Assembly: GCA_030913685.1 (NCBI GenBank)
Contig: CP133187.1
Location: 620,001-684,000 of the forward strand
Reading direction: 5' to 3'
Source of the DNA: Oscillospiraceae bacterium MB24-C1
Lineage (GTDB): Bacteria > Bacillota > Clostridia > Oscillospirales > Ruminococcaceae
Length of the DNA stretch: 64,000 bases
The position numbers and the translations under genes were made by a program. Below the pieces are notes generated by a model that saw only the letters and a list, made by a program, of their open reading frames with translations, made no database searches and was not told the DNA's origin. Below are positions 43,188-51,800 of the stretch, piece by piece; positions within the stretch are counted from its first letter, which is position 1; each line of letters opens with the position of its first letter.

Positions 43188-44954
43188 TTAATAATCCCCC
43201 TTGCCGCGAGAATTGATGAAAACCTGCACCATGACCGACGCCTCGATGCGGGTCAGCAGGTTGGGTATAATCTCGATAGAATGCCACGCCGACCGGGTGA
43301 TTTTCCCCGCGTTGTCGGTGGCCAGATATTGCACAATATCCAGCTCGGTGTCGGCGGTCGCCGGAATGGCGCGCCCGTCTACCTTGATGGTCGCCGCGCT
43401 GGCTTTGGTGCCGGTAAAAATGCCATGCTGCATGTCGTGCGTGTGTGTCGGAACATCTACCTTGTGGGTGTGGGAAGGAATATCGAAGGAATGCCGGTGA
43501 TCCGGTATCGCTACCTCATGTGTATGACCCGGGACGGTGTGCGAATGCGCCATTGTCCCCGTTCCCACCGTGTGGTAATGCTCTTCAATGCCCTCGCCGT
43601 CGTCATATTTGGGATAGCTCGACGCCACCGAGTTGTAGGTCGGCGAATAGGACACCGTCACCCTGCCGCCCGATTCGCTCGTTACACTGTCCCCGCCGCC
43701 CGCGTCGGATGTGGCGCTTTGTCCGCCGCCAGACTTCGAGGTCACGCTGCTGCCGCCCCCGCTCGCAACACCCTTAGAGAATGAACGAAACGGCAGGAAG
43801 GAATAGGTCAGCTTCACCGCGTTGATCCGCACCGCCTCGGCAGGAATATAAAACCGCAGCGTTGCCGGATTAGATGCGTCACAGTTGTCGGCGAAGTCGT
43901 GGGAGTCGATGTTGGTCGCCCCCTGCGCGTAGAGGTCGGCGATCCGCTGCCGGTCAGAAAGGTCGGCAATCGTCGCCGCCACATCCTGCACCTTGCTGGC
44001 GATCTGCACTGTGACGTTATCCTGCGCCACCGTCATAGCAGCCACGACGGCATAAAATTCGATGCCGTCCTCGTCGTCTAGTACCCGCACTGTTTCGCCG
44101 ATGGTTGCGGCCTTGTCGGTCGCCTGCATCGTGTAACTGACATATGGTTCCTTGGCTGCCTCCAGCACCGCCCGCCCCGCCGCGCGCAGGCTTTCACGGG
44201 TCTGCTGGCTGCGGTCGACATAGATTTTAGAAATAATGCCATAGCGGTCGATGGTGTCGGCATCCAGATACGGCGGGCTGCCAATCGTCAGCTGGTTGTC
44301 CCCCTCCCCATACCCGAGGCAATAAAGCCGGGTCGTCAAGTTGGTGGCGTCCACCGTCTTGGTGATCTCCGACATATTTTTGCGGTAGCGGATTTCCTTG
44401 CCGCTGAAAGTCTCGTCGGCAGGAATGAGATTCAGCACCCACGGCGTCACGGTCGTGTCAAATGTCCAGCGGTACGCCACCGTAAAGGGTGACGGAATGG
44501 AAAAGAGTGCCGACAGCAGGTTTTCGTTCTCCCACGCATACTGATAATAGTCGCCGAAATCGCACCGCCCCAACTGCCAGCGCGTCACAACCTGCCGGTC
44601 GAGGACATAGCGCATGATCTGAGGCGTGGCCATGTTGCCCAGCTCATGCCAGCCGAATAGCACATCGTCCATCAGCACCGCGAGAACATGCTCGCACTCG
44701 TAGGTGTAGGCGTGGGTGTCCGCCGTCCGGGTGAAGGTATACGGCATGATGCGAAACAGCTCGACCCGCTCGTCGCCGTCGAACAGCTCCACATAATTAA
44801 ACGGTGTACAATAGGCGTTTTTGGCGTCCTCCGCCGGGAGGGAGAACCGCGCCGTGTGTAGGCCGTTGAGGTTCAGCGAATATTCAATGTCAAAGGCATT
44901 TTGCAGAAAACACAGCCGCAGCCCCGTTTTGTGGTCGTAGATTGTCGTCACCAT
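43188..44954 (-). CDS. Phage tail-tip protein (Tal/minor structural, siphovirus type) with HxH repeats
   Basis: The N-terminal 370 residues match the minor structural/tail endopeptidase-type Tal fold: FDIEYSLNLNGLHTARFSLP, then VELFRIMPYTFTRTADTHAY. From about residue 395 there is a Gly/Ser-rich repeat block (SVTSKSGGG, SVTSESGG). At about 465-508 there are repeated His-x-His motifs (HSHTVPGHTH, PDHRHSFDIPSHTH, PTHTHDMQH). Similar HxH series bind iron in trimeric tail-fibre needles. The C-terminus is a small beta domain. It is the hub between Dit and the fibre. Confidence 0.8.
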   Translation of the reverse strand: MVTTIYDHKTGLRLCFLQNAFDIEYSLNLNGLHTARFSLPAEDAKNAYCTPFNYVELFDGDERVELFRIMPYTFTRTADTHAYTYECEHVLAVLMDDVLFGWHELGNMATPQIMRYVLDRQVVTRWQLGRCDFGDYYQYAWENENLLSALFSIPSPFTVAYRWTFDTTVTPWVLNLIPADETFSGKEIRYRKNMSEITKTVDATNLTTRLYCLGYGEGDNQLTIGSPPYLDADTIDRYGIISKIYVDRSQQTRESLRAAGRAVLEAAKEPYVSYTMQATDKAATIGETVRVLDDEDGIEFYAVVAAMTVAQDNVTVQIASKVQDVAATIADLSDRQRIADLYAQGATNIDSHDFADNCDASNPATLRFYIPAEAVRINAVKLTYSFLPFRSFSKGVASGGGSSVTSKSGGGQSATSDAGGGDSVTSESGGRVTVSYSPTYNSVASSYPKYDDGEGIEEHYHTVGTGTMAHSHTVPGHTHEVAIPDHRHSFDIPSHTHKVDVPTHTHDMQHGIFTGTKASAATIKVDGRAIPATADTELDIVQYLATDNAGKITRSAWHSIEIIPNLLTRIEASVMVQVFINSRGKGDY

Positions 44955-44955
44955 A

Positions 44956-45483
44956 TCACAGCCACCTGTCGCGCCATGTCACCGTGAGGGCTGCTTTGCG
45001 CGCCGATCCGGTGTCGTAATAAATGAACGTATTTTCGCCCGGTGCCAGCTCAAAAAACTTGCTGCCCAGCTGCCAGTGCTGCACCGCGTTTTTGCCGTTG
45101 ATGGTTACCGTCATGTTCTCGGTGTCGATCTCCAGCGTTTCACCGGGCATCAGCGCAATGCCTTTCAGGTCGATGTAATCATAGGCGGTGGTGCGCAGCG
45201 TCGGGGCGGATAGCGAAAACTGCGCGATAATCTGCGCCGTTCCCAAATTGACCAGATACTTCGGCCTTGCCACACCTGAGAATGCCGACTGAATCGAACA
45301 GCGAGCGGCCAACGTCGCCGACAGCCTGCCGGTCACGCCATGCGCCGCTGAAAGCGTCGTGCGCTCCAGCTTTACAAGCGTGGACATGCGCGCTTCAACC
45401 CCGTGTGACGCGCGTACATCGCAAATGAAGCTGGTCGTGTCCCCACCCGAAACGTTGAACTTGCCCCTGTTAAAGCGGATCAT
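44956..45483 (-). CDS. Phage tail protein with Dit C-terminal-like domain
   Basis: The 175-aa protein's second half (about 95-175) reads like the C-terminal domain of siphovirus distal tail proteins: LMPGETLEIDTENMTVTINGKN, then FFELAPGENTFIYYDTGSARK and a terminal TVTWRDRWL. The first 90 residues are beta-rich, with short repeats of the form ATLAARCSIQ. The N-terminal Dit domain is encoded separately at 45893, with a third gene between. It probably belongs to the baseplate. It overlaps nothing and abuts the Tal gene. Confidence 0.65.
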   Translation of the reverse strand: MIRFNRGKFNVSGGDTTSFICDVRASHGVEARMSTLVKLERTTLSAAHGVTGRLSATLAARCSIQSAFSGVARPKYLVNLGTAQIIAQFSLSAPTLRTTAYDYIDLKGIALMPGETLEIDTENMTVTINGKNAVQHWQLGSKFFELAPGENTFIYYDTGSARKAALTVTWRDRWL

Positions 45484-45495
45484 TGCCCCGCCCCC

Positions 45496-45891
45496 TTATT
45501 CAAGGAATACCGTCAGCGTCCCCGCCTCAAATTTCGGCGTTGTCCCGGTCAGCACATCGAGCGCCGTACTCAGTGCGCCATAATATAGCAGGTTGCCGCC
45601 GGTTGCGGCATCGCGAATGCCAAGATAGGCGACGCGCCCCCATGAGCCGCCCGCTTCGGGGAACGTCACGACCGCCGAATTGGACACCGACGAAGATGTC
45701 CCGCTCGACGTGGCAGCCGAAAATGCCACCGGCACCCGCTCATAGTTGATGCCGTTGACCTCCGTGCCCGAATCGCTCGACCCGGGGTTAGTGGTGTAAA
45801 GCGCCAGATAGCAGGTGTTTGGAATGGTCGGCACAGTCCCGCGCAAAAACGCGTTGAGGGCTTGCCGCTGTAAATAGTTGCTTGCAGGCAT
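45496..45891 (-). CDS. Phage tail fibre-associated protein
   Basis: The 131-aa protein opens NYLQRQALNAFLRGTVPTIPNTCYLALYTTNPG and continues with a beta-sandwich pattern (EAGGSWGRVAYLGIRDAATGG) seen in small tail fibre or head-fibre proteins of tailed phages. It lies between two genes that encode the separate halves of a Dit-like protein. No enzymatic motif is seen. Confidence 0.65.
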   Translation of the reverse strand: MPASNYLQRQALNAFLRGTVPTIPNTCYLALYTTNPGSSDSGTEVNGINYERVPVAFSAATSSGTSSSVSNSAVVTFPEAGGSWGRVAYLGIRDAATGGNLLYYGALSTALDVLTGTTPKFEAGTLTVFLE

Positions 45892-45892
45892 A

Positions 45893-46435
45893 TCAATTGA
45901 CCTCCTTCCGGTGCCCGATCTGGATGTTATAAATCGGGCTGGTGCCGGTATTTTTGATGCGGATCACGCAAGGTGTATCAGCGGTGCCGCTGACCGCGAC
46001 CTGCGCAGTTTGCTCGTGGCTGCTGATGAAGAAGTCCACCATATTGGGCTGGCTCAACGCAAAGGGAAAGCCTGAAAATGCAATTTGAAAGGACTGTGTT
46101 GACTGGTTGGGCGACAGCACAATCTCCCCGTCCGGCGACATGTCATAAATGCGGCCGGGCGTCGAGAGGATCACCAGCTCGCCGGAAGTGGAAAGCCATT
46201 TGGCGATGGCCTCCACTTTCAGCTGTAGCGCCGCGCGACTGTGCTCAATCAGCATGCAATCCATGAGGATCTGACGCTCGGCATAGGTGCCGTCGGTCTG
46301 GCGCGTCACACCGTTGCGCCCAGCAATGGTCAGCAGATTGACCCGCTTCGCCGGTTTTAGCAAGTTCGTGATCCGCTGCACAATAATGCCCTTTGACGAG
46401 GCGCGTTCACCCCTGAATGTAAAATCATTGACCAT
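45893..46435 (-). CDS. Distal tail protein (Dit) N-terminal-domain protein
   Basis: The 180-aa protein has the Dit N-terminal pattern: FTFRGERASSKGIIVQRI, then RQTDGTYAERQILMDCMLI, and an S/T-rich strand, SFQIAFSGFPFAL. Dit forms the hexameric ring linking tail tube and tip. Here the protein ends soon after the N-terminal domain, and a matching C-terminal-like domain is found in the gene at 44956. It overlaps the tape measure gene by 1 nt. Confidence 0.75.
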   Translation of the reverse strand: MVNDFTFRGERASSKGIIVQRITNLLKPAKRVNLLTIAGRNGVTRQTDGTYAERQILMDCMLIEHSRAALQLKVEAIAKWLSTSGELVILSTPGRIYDMSPDGEIVLSPNQSTQSFQIAFSGFPFALSQPNMVDFFISSHEQTAQVAVSGTADTPCVIRIKNTGTSPIYNIQIGHRKEVN

Positions 46436-48087
46436 TAAGGCAACCCCCTCCCGCGCTTTTCACGCTGGATTTTCCGATGCAGCGCCGTTGCAATCTTGTC
46501 AATATCGGCCTCTTCCCGCACGATGATGGTGTCGGCCAGCTTGGCGATAGTGACACCGCCCTCCTGCCCGTAGCCTCTGGCCTCATCAGCGGTCAGCACC
46601 CGCTCGCCTTGGTGCAGCTCCGCGACATAACCGTCATACGGCACATAAGAAAGGCCGGTTGCATGGCTGCCGTCGATGTCGTCGCCCTCGCTCATCTGCG
46701 ACTTTCCGCTGCGCCAGAATGCGAGCTTGTCGGCCAGCCAAGAGACTTTTTCACTCACCCAGCTGACAATGCCGTCCCACACGCTTTTAAGGCCGTCCCA
46801 CAGCGCATTGAACAGGCTCTCACCGACATCAAACAGCAGCGAAAAGCCCAGCTCAAAAGCTTTGATAAAGGCTTGCAGCAGCAGCGGCACCAGCTGAACA
46901 ATGCCATCCCACAAGGATTTGAGCAGGGTTTTAATCTCTGTCCAAAAGCCCGACCAGTCCCCTTTGAACAAGGCGGCGAATGCCCGGAACAGCGCCATGA
47001 GGACATTGAGGGCGGTGTCGATAATGACCTTCACGCCCTCCCACAGCGGTTCGATAATTGCGATGATCTCGTCGCCGTGGGCTTTCCAAAAGGCGCTCAT
47101 TGCATCCATAAAAGCCTTAATGACTTCTAAAACGGTCGCCGCCAACTCTTGCACCCACTCCCAAAGAGAAGCGAGCGCCGCCATGACGGCGTCTATCGTT
47201 TCTTGGTTGCTGGTCGCCCATTCGGCCCATGCCGCAATGAGCTGCGCGATAAAGTCCACAACAACCGAAACGCCCGACCCGATGATGTCAAAGACCTTGC
47301 TCACAACTTTCTGGATCATGGGCATGTTTTCAATGACCCAGCTCGCCGCCTGCTGGATGATGGGCATCAGCTTGACGCCCACCTGCGTGGCCGCCGCACC
47401 GAAAGAGCGCTTCATCTGGTCAATGGTGTCGGTGAACTTTACACCGGCATCGACCGCATCGTCGGCAATGACAAGCCCTAATTCATGCGCCTGCTTGCGC
47501 ATTTCCTCCATGCTGCCCGCCTGCCCGTTTAATAACGGCATCAGCTCGGTGCCGGTTCGCCCGAAAAGCTCCTGTGCGAGGCGGGCCTTTTCGGTGCCGT
47601 CCTCCATCTTCTGAAAGGCGTCGATGGTATCAAAAAGCACATCCTCCTGATTGCGCAGGTTGCCGTTGGCATCCACCGCCGACACACCCAGCTTATTAAA
47701 GTTTTCAATGGCAGCCTTGTTGCCGGTGCTGACGCCATCAATGGCCGTGGTCAGCGACTTCATGCCCGACTGCATTTTATCGACTGATGTGCCGCTCTGC
47801 GACAGCACAAAGTCCAATTCCTGATAGGCGGTGCGCGAGACGCCAATCTTCTGGCTCATTTTGTCGATGGTGTCGGTCGCTGCCGCTGCCTTGGTCGCCA
47901 TGCCATACATCGCCGCCGCACCGGCAGAGGCCGCAGCCCCCACCGCCACCGCCGCACCCGCGACGGCCTTGATCCCACCGCCGACCGAATCCATCAGCCC
48001 TTTGGCTTTGCCGTCGGTCTGGCTGATGCTGTTGAGCGCCTCTTTGTTATCGACTAGAATTGTGCCAAACAGTTTAAACAGTTCCAC
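46435..48087 (-). CDS. Phage tail tape measure protein
   Basis: The 550-aa protein has an N-terminal helical region (DNKEALNSISQTDGKAKGLM), an Ala/Gly-rich hydrophobic stretch (about 38-68), and the tape-measure signature DKMSQKIGVSRTAYQELDFV with FGRTGTELMPLLNG. Several membrane-like helices follow in the second half. It is short for a tape measure, implying a short tail. It sets tail length and lines the tube before DNA injection. A small chaperone-region gene precedes it by 4 nt. Confidence 0.9.
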   Translation of the reverse strand: MELFKLFGTILVDNKEALNSISQTDGKAKGLMDSVGGGIKAVAGAAVAVGAAASAGAAAMYGMATKAAAATDTIDKMSQKIGVSRTAYQELDFVLSQSGTSVDKMQSGMKSLTTAIDGVSTGNKAAIENFNKLGVSAVDANGNLRNQEDVLFDTIDAFQKMEDGTEKARLAQELFGRTGTELMPLLNGQAGSMEEMRKQAHELGLVIADDAVDAGVKFTDTIDQMKRSFGAAATQVGVKLMPIIQQAASWVIENMPMIQKVVSKVFDIIGSGVSVVVDFIAQLIAAWAEWATSNQETIDAVMAALASLWEWVQELAATVLEVIKAFMDAMSAFWKAHGDEIIAIIEPLWEGVKVIIDTALNVLMALFRAFAALFKGDWSGFWTEIKTLLKSLWDGIVQLVPLLLQAFIKAFELGFSLLFDVGESLFNALWDGLKSVWDGIVSWVSEKVSWLADKLAFWRSGKSQMSEGDDIDGSHATGLSYVPYDGYVAELHQGERVLTADEARGYGQEGGVTIAKLADTIIVREEADIDKIATALHRKIQREKRGRGLP

Positions 48088-48091
48088 AGCA

Positions 48092-48298
48092 TCACCTCGC
48101 CATGCTCAAAATAGACTTCACGTCCGCTAAAATATCCGATTCGTTCCGGGTGTCCGCCCGCGCCGACAGGCCGCGCTTGAATTCCTCAAACGGTATGTGC
48201 TGATATCCTGCCACCCAGCGCTGGCGCAGAAAATCCTCTTCCCGCTCTCGCATGGCGTGGCGGATCAGCCGCAGCCCATCCCCGGACGGCATCGCCAT
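48092..48298 (-). CDS. Small tail-assembly protein between chaperone and tape measure
   Basis: The 68-aa helical protein begins MAMPSGDGLRLIRHAMREREEDFLRQRWVAGY. Genes in this position are usually the second tail-assembly chaperone, sometimes made by -1 frameshift from the first. Here the frame has its own ATG 8 nt after the upstream stop, and no clear slippery heptamer is seen, so separate initiation is more likely. Confidence 0.7.
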   Translation of the reverse strand: MAMPSGDGLRLIRHAMREREEDFLRQRWVAGYQHIPFEEFKRGLSARADTRNESDILADVKSILSMAR

Positions 48299-48306
48299 GA
48301 TGAACG

Positions 48307-48681
48307 CTATTTCGCGATAGCGGCAAAGGACGAGGTCGAGGACTTCGGTGTAGTCAAGCCGCCCAGCAACGTAAAAAAACCGGCGAGGTTGTTTTCCTCC
48401 GCCAGTGTTTTAACGTTTTCCGCTAAATCCATCAGCGGCATGTCGCGCACTTCCTCGGGCGTTATTTCAAACGGCCCGGCGAGAAATTCATAAATGCGCC
48501 CCTCCGCCTTTTTAGAAACAAACAGATCCAACACCTTCATAAACGCCTGCGCGCCAATCTCGTCTTTAGACAGTTTGCCATCGTTGGCCAGCTGCGCAAG
48601 GGTCTGAATCTCGTCTTTAAGCTGCAAATCCGAAGCAATTCGCAGCGCAGAAAAAACATCCTGCGTCGTTAATTTTCTCAT
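48307..48681 (-). CDS. Tail assembly chaperone
   Basis: The 124-aa acidic, mostly helical protein (LTTQDVFSALRIASDLQLKDEI, then FEITPEEVRDMPLMDLAENV) has the size and position of gpG-type tail assembly chaperones of siphoviruses, between tail tube and tape measure genes. It would bind the tape measure and recruit tube subunits. It lies 2 bp after the tube gene stop. Confidence 0.8.
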   Translation of the reverse strand: MRKLTTQDVFSALRIASDLQLKDEIQTLAQLANDGKLSKDEIGAQAFMKVLDLFVSKKAEGRIYEFLAGPFEITPEEVRDMPLMDLAENVKTLAEENNLAGFFTLLGGLTTPKSSTSSFAAIAK

Positions 48682-48683
48682 GC

Positions 48684-49280
48684 CTATGCCTCCGTTTCAG
48701 CCTTGGGATAGAAAATCTTAAATGGCGGGCTGTCCAAACTCGCTTGGTCATAGTGCCCGGTGAAAATCATCTGCACCACGCCCTCGTTCTTGTCTTGCAT
48801 GCTGGCGGTCAGTCCGTTGGTGTTAATGGCGTTCATTACCTGAATAATCACCGGCATACCGCTGCCCGAAAGCTTGCCCACCCATGTAACATTCTCGATA
48901 TAGTCCGCCAAATCGAAGTAGTTGCGGGCCGAAAGAATGTTGTAATCAGTGTTGGTCGTGCTGTCCACATCCGCCGAAACCAGTGCCAATTTTAGCACGT
49001 CCTCCGAGAGTTCCAAGAAATTGGCCATCAGTGTGACCACCCACTCGTCGATGGCCTCCAGCCCCTTGGCCGCACCCTTGACGCCGTCCACCTCAATGCG
49101 GCGGATGGTCGGGGCAGCCTTAAATTCACCGCCTCCGCGTGTCGCGCCAATCAGTTTTCCGGCAGTCACCGCCGTGTCAAAGGTATCGGTCGCGGCATCA
49201 AAATTCTTAAAAAAAGCGCCCGCATCCAAAAGCAGGCGCTCCGGGGTCTTTGCAGTAAAACCGCTATATGTTTTGCTCAT
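48684..49280 (-). CDS. Major tail (tube) protein
   Basis: The 198-aa protein opens SKTYSGFTAKTPERLLLDAGAFFKNF and contains AAPTIRRIEVDGVKGAAKGL and a C-terminal FTGHYDQASLDSPPFKIFYP. Both are usual for tail tube proteins of Firmicute siphoviruses. It polymerises into the tail tube around the tape measure. Position upstream of the chaperone genes agrees. Confidence 0.85.
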   Translation of the reverse strand: MSKTYSGFTAKTPERLLLDAGAFFKNFDAATDTFDTAVTAGKLIGATRGGGEFKAAPTIRRIEVDGVKGAAKGLEAIDEWVVTLMANFLELSEDVLKLALVSADVDSTTNTDYNILSARNYFDLADYIENVTWVGKLSGSGMPVIIQVMNAINTNGLTASMQDKNEGVVQMIFTGHYDQASLDSPPFKIFYPKAETEA

Positions 49281-49645
49281 GTGTTACTCCTTTCGTAAGC
49301 ATAAAGTTCAAATGTCAATCGTCGGCGCCGCAGTTCGGGGTCGGGGTCTTCCACCTTGTTGCGCGTCGCCCGGTAAATGCGGTATTGCAGTGTGTCGGTC
49401 AGTTCACAGCGGTGATCCAACGCCTTGGTGCAGGCATCCGCCAACGCATCGACCGCCGCCGTGTCACTTGACCTGTCCCACACATTAATCTCCAGCGAAT
49501 AGTCCCACCGATCCCCGCTGAAAAAACAGTTGAGATCAAACACAATGTGCGGGAACAGCTTCTCGGGCGGCGCGTCCTCATAATAAACATTCGGGCAGCG
49601 TGCCATCAGCAGCGCCCGGATGATGGTTTTAAGTTTCTGCGTCAT
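49277..49645 (-). CDS. Tail terminator/completion protein
   Basis: The 122-aa alpha/beta protein has AMAT-free compact sequence LKTIIRALLMARCPNVYYEDAPP and a long strand-rich middle, DYSLEINVWDRSSDTAAVDAL. It sits in the tail-terminator slot between the HK97 gp10-like and tube genes, overlapping the tube gene by 4 nt. Function is mainly from synteny and size. Confidence 0.7.
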   Translation of the reverse strand: MTQKLKTIIRALLMARCPNVYYEDAPPEKLFPHIVFDLNCFFSGDRWDYSLEINVWDRSSDTAAVDALADACTKALDHRCELTDTLQYRIYRATRNKVEDPDPELRRRRLTFELYAYERSNT

Positions 49646-50114
49646 CGTCGCCCGCCTCCCCGATTTCCTCGTTTTCGTCGATTAGCTCCTGCGCGCGGAT
49701 GTCGTCCTCAATAGCGGATAGATACGCGCCCTGAATCTTGCGAATGTCCTCGATGCTCTCCCGCACCGTGGATTGCAGAATCTCGCGCCGCGGCTGGTTC
49801 GAGGTGCCCAGCTCTTGCAGTTCGCCATACCATGCCTCACCGTGCGCGCCCCGCTGCAAATTGTGAATGCCAATAATCAGGTCATTTTCCTGCTTGCGCA
49901 CCCAAAATTGAAATTTACCGGTGCGGTTTTTGTTCATGAACTTCGAGCCGCCCGGAAGTGTCCGCAGTTTGCGCGCGCAGCGCATGAGGATCAACCGCCC
50001 AGTGTCTTTTAAGGCGGCGCGGGTTAATTCGGTCAGGGTGTAGCTGGCGCGGTCAACGCTAGAAACAAGCTCAACCTGCCCCTTTCTAAACTTCACGGGT
50101 GAAGGAATCGCCAT
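49629..50114 (-). CDS. HK97 gp10-like head-tail/neck protein
   Basis: The 161-aa protein has a basic N-terminal half (TELTRAALKDTGRLILMRCARKL), then KNRTGKFQFWVRKQENDLIIGI and HGEAWYGELQELGTSNQPRRE, the usual gp10-type pattern. The C-terminal tail is very acidic (ENEEIGEAGDDDAET), which is unusual. It overlaps both neighbours by a few bases, indicating translational coupling. Confidence 0.75.
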   Translation of the reverse strand: MAIPSPVKFRKGQVELVSSVDRASYTLTELTRAALKDTGRLILMRCARKLRTLPGGSKFMNKNRTGKFQFWVRKQENDLIIGIHNLQRGAHGEAWYGELQELGTSNQPRREILQSTVRESIEDIRKIQGAYLSAIEDDIRAQELIDENEEIGEAGDDDAET

Positions 50115-50413
50115 TAACCCACCCCCGACTGACAGGTTAGCTCCATATGGTCGCCATCCTGATAGGTTCGGTTAATGCGATACACCCGCCCGTCAATTTC
50201 CACCTGTTGCTGGCCAGCGTATTCCACCGCCCAAATCACGGCTTTAATCTCCGGCTTTTGCCCCAATGCCTGCGCCTGATAAAATTCAGACTGACCGACC
50301 GAGCGAATGCGCGCAACCACGTCGGTGCGCGCGCTGCCCGGGATCGTATCGCCCGCCGCATTGACAGAGGGTTCACCACCCAGCAGCGTTATCACGGTGT
50401 CACGATTCAACAC
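50114..50413 (-). CDS. Head closure (head-tail joining) protein
   Basis: The roughly 99-aa beta-barrel-type protein has DVVARIRSVGQSEFYQAQAL and ending YRINRTYQDGDHMELTCQSG, the typical pattern of SPP1 gp16/HK97 head-closure proteins. GTG at 50413 is preferred, as GGGGGAT is 4 nt upstream; the frame also has an ATG at 50428. It overlaps the connector gene by 14 nt. Confidence 0.75.
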   Translation of the reverse strand: MLNRDTVITLLGGEPSVNAAGDTIPGSARTDVVARIRSVGQSEFYQAQALGQKPEIKAVIWAVEYAGQQQVEIDGRVYRINRTYQDGDHMELTCQSGVG

Positions 50414-50678
50414 GATAATCCCCCGCAATCATCAAAGAACCTTTCAGCATGTCGTAGGACTGCTGATAGCGCCCGGCGTTGTCGTCCGCGCCAAAATGCG
50501 CCTTGCAATAAAGCACAACGGCCCGCTTTATCAGCGGGTCGTCCTGTTTTTCGGCAGCATTGACGCCGCACAGTGTCAAATCGGCCTGCGCGGCGTCGAT
50601 CAAATCAGTCAGTTCAGCGTCAAAATAGCCGGTTGTAATCCGCAGCGCCAGTTTGACCACGTCCAGTATCGCCGCCAT
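50400..50678 (-). CDS. Head-tail connector (gp6-like)
   Basis: The 92-aa helical protein starts VVKLALRITTGYFDAELTDLIDAAQADL and contains PLIKRAVVLYCKAHFG, the hallmark of HK97 gp6/YqbG-like adaptor proteins. It would form the ring under the portal. It follows the capsid gene with a 1-nt overlap. Confidence 0.85.
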   Translation of the reverse strand: MAAILDVVKLALRITTGYFDAELTDLIDAAQADLTLCGVNAAEKQDDPLIKRAVVLYCKAHFGADDNAGRYQQSYDMLKGSLMIAGDYRVES

Positions 50679-51799
50679 TAGGCCACCTTGACGGTCAGCA
50701 GCGCGAAGGACTTATCATCCATCAGCGCGCCCTCGCCTCGGGCATAACCGGCATAAGTATAGACGTGGTTTTTGATGTCCTTGTCCCGCTCGATCATGAT
50801 ATCCTGCACCATGTTGAACAGCACCCGGTTCGGGTCGCCGATCAGAATCTTATCGTCGCCAACCGAATCCTCAATGCGGATCAGGCCGCCCAGCAGCGCA
50901 CCCTTGGCACCGTCCTGCATGTTGGGCTGGAAAATCGGCCGGCCGGTGTCGTCGATCATAGCCACCAGCCGGTTGTAAAGGGTGGCGTTGGTGACATAAA
51001 TCTTGATGTCGCGCGCCCGCTTTAGCAGCCCGAAGAGGGCAGCCAGCTCCTTGTAGGTGACGGTCGCCACCGTCGCCGTTTCAACTTTGTTCGTCGCGTT
51101 GATACCTGCGATAATCGTGGCGACCGCGTCGTCGGCCATCGCCTCGCCCAGCTGCTCCGAAAGCTCGGTGACAAGATACGCCTCCAGCGCGTCAATGCTC
51201 ATTTGCGCCATGGCATACGAAACGTTGATATGCTTCGAAAAGTCGTTGCCGGTGAGTGTGACATCCACGAAGGTGTTCTTCTCGTCGTCGTTGGCGGCAC
51301 CCTCCGCCACCTTCTTGGCCTTGCCCTGCACAATGGCGATATGCTTTGCAACCTTAATCACGGTGCCGGTTTTCAGCACCTTGATATCCTTCATGATGCT
51401 GTGCTGCCCGCTCACCAAGTCCCAAATCTGGTTTAGAGTCGTGGTCGGCAGCACGGCGGTGGTGTTGGTGGTCAGGTGGGTGAAAGCGGCGCGTTCCTCG
51501 GTGTCCAGCTCGCGGCCCAGCAGGTTTTTAAAAAACGCGCTGCGGTACTCGGGCGATTCAGCGGAATACTTGCGCGCCTCCGGCCCATCGCCAAAATTGC
51601 GGATCACCTGACCCGCACCACCCTCGGAAATGCTGTCCAGCAACTTCTGGCGCTTTTCGGCCTGTTCCAGCAGGCCCTTGCGCTCTTCCTGCAAGTCGCC
51701 CGCCTCCTTGGTCAGCGCGTCAATGTTCGCGTCGTCCTTTGCCGCCTCGGTCTTGATGGCCGACAGGCGCGCTTCAATTTCAAGAATTCTCTTTTTCAT
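50678..51799 (-). CDS. Major capsid protein, HK97 fold
   Basis: The 373-aa protein has an N-terminal coiled-coil scaffold-like delta domain (about 1-60) rich in Lys and Glu. The HK97 core follows: FTHLTTNTTAVLPTTTLNQIW, VTLTGNDFSKHINVSYAMAQ, and VGDDKILIGDPNRVLFNMVQ. The delta domain is normally removed by the protease encoded next door. Synteny with portal, protease and gp6 is complete. Confidence 0.93.
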   Translation of the reverse strand: MKKRILEIEARLSAIKTEAAKDDANIDALTKEAGDLQEERKGLLEQAEKRQKLLDSISEGGAGQVIRNFGDGPEARKYSAESPEYRSAFFKNLLGRELDTEERAAFTHLTTNTTAVLPTTTLNQIWDLVSGQHSIMKDIKVLKTGTVIKVAKHIAIVQGKAKKVAEGAANDDEKNTFVDVTLTGNDFSKHINVSYAMAQMSIDALEAYLVTELSEQLGEAMADDAVATIIAGINATNKVETATVATVTYKELAALFGLLKRARDIKIYVTNATLYNRLVAMIDDTGRPIFQPNMQDGAKGALLGGLIRIEDSVGDDKILIGDPNRVLFNMVQDIMIERDKDIKNHVYTYAGYARGEGALMDDKSFALLTVKVA

Positions 51800-51800
51800 G

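Noticed and set aside
48298-48320. Programmed -1 frameshift joining the two tail chaperone frames
   Set aside because: No X-XXY-YYZ slippery heptamer before the stop, and the second frame has its own ATG; I treated them as separate genes.
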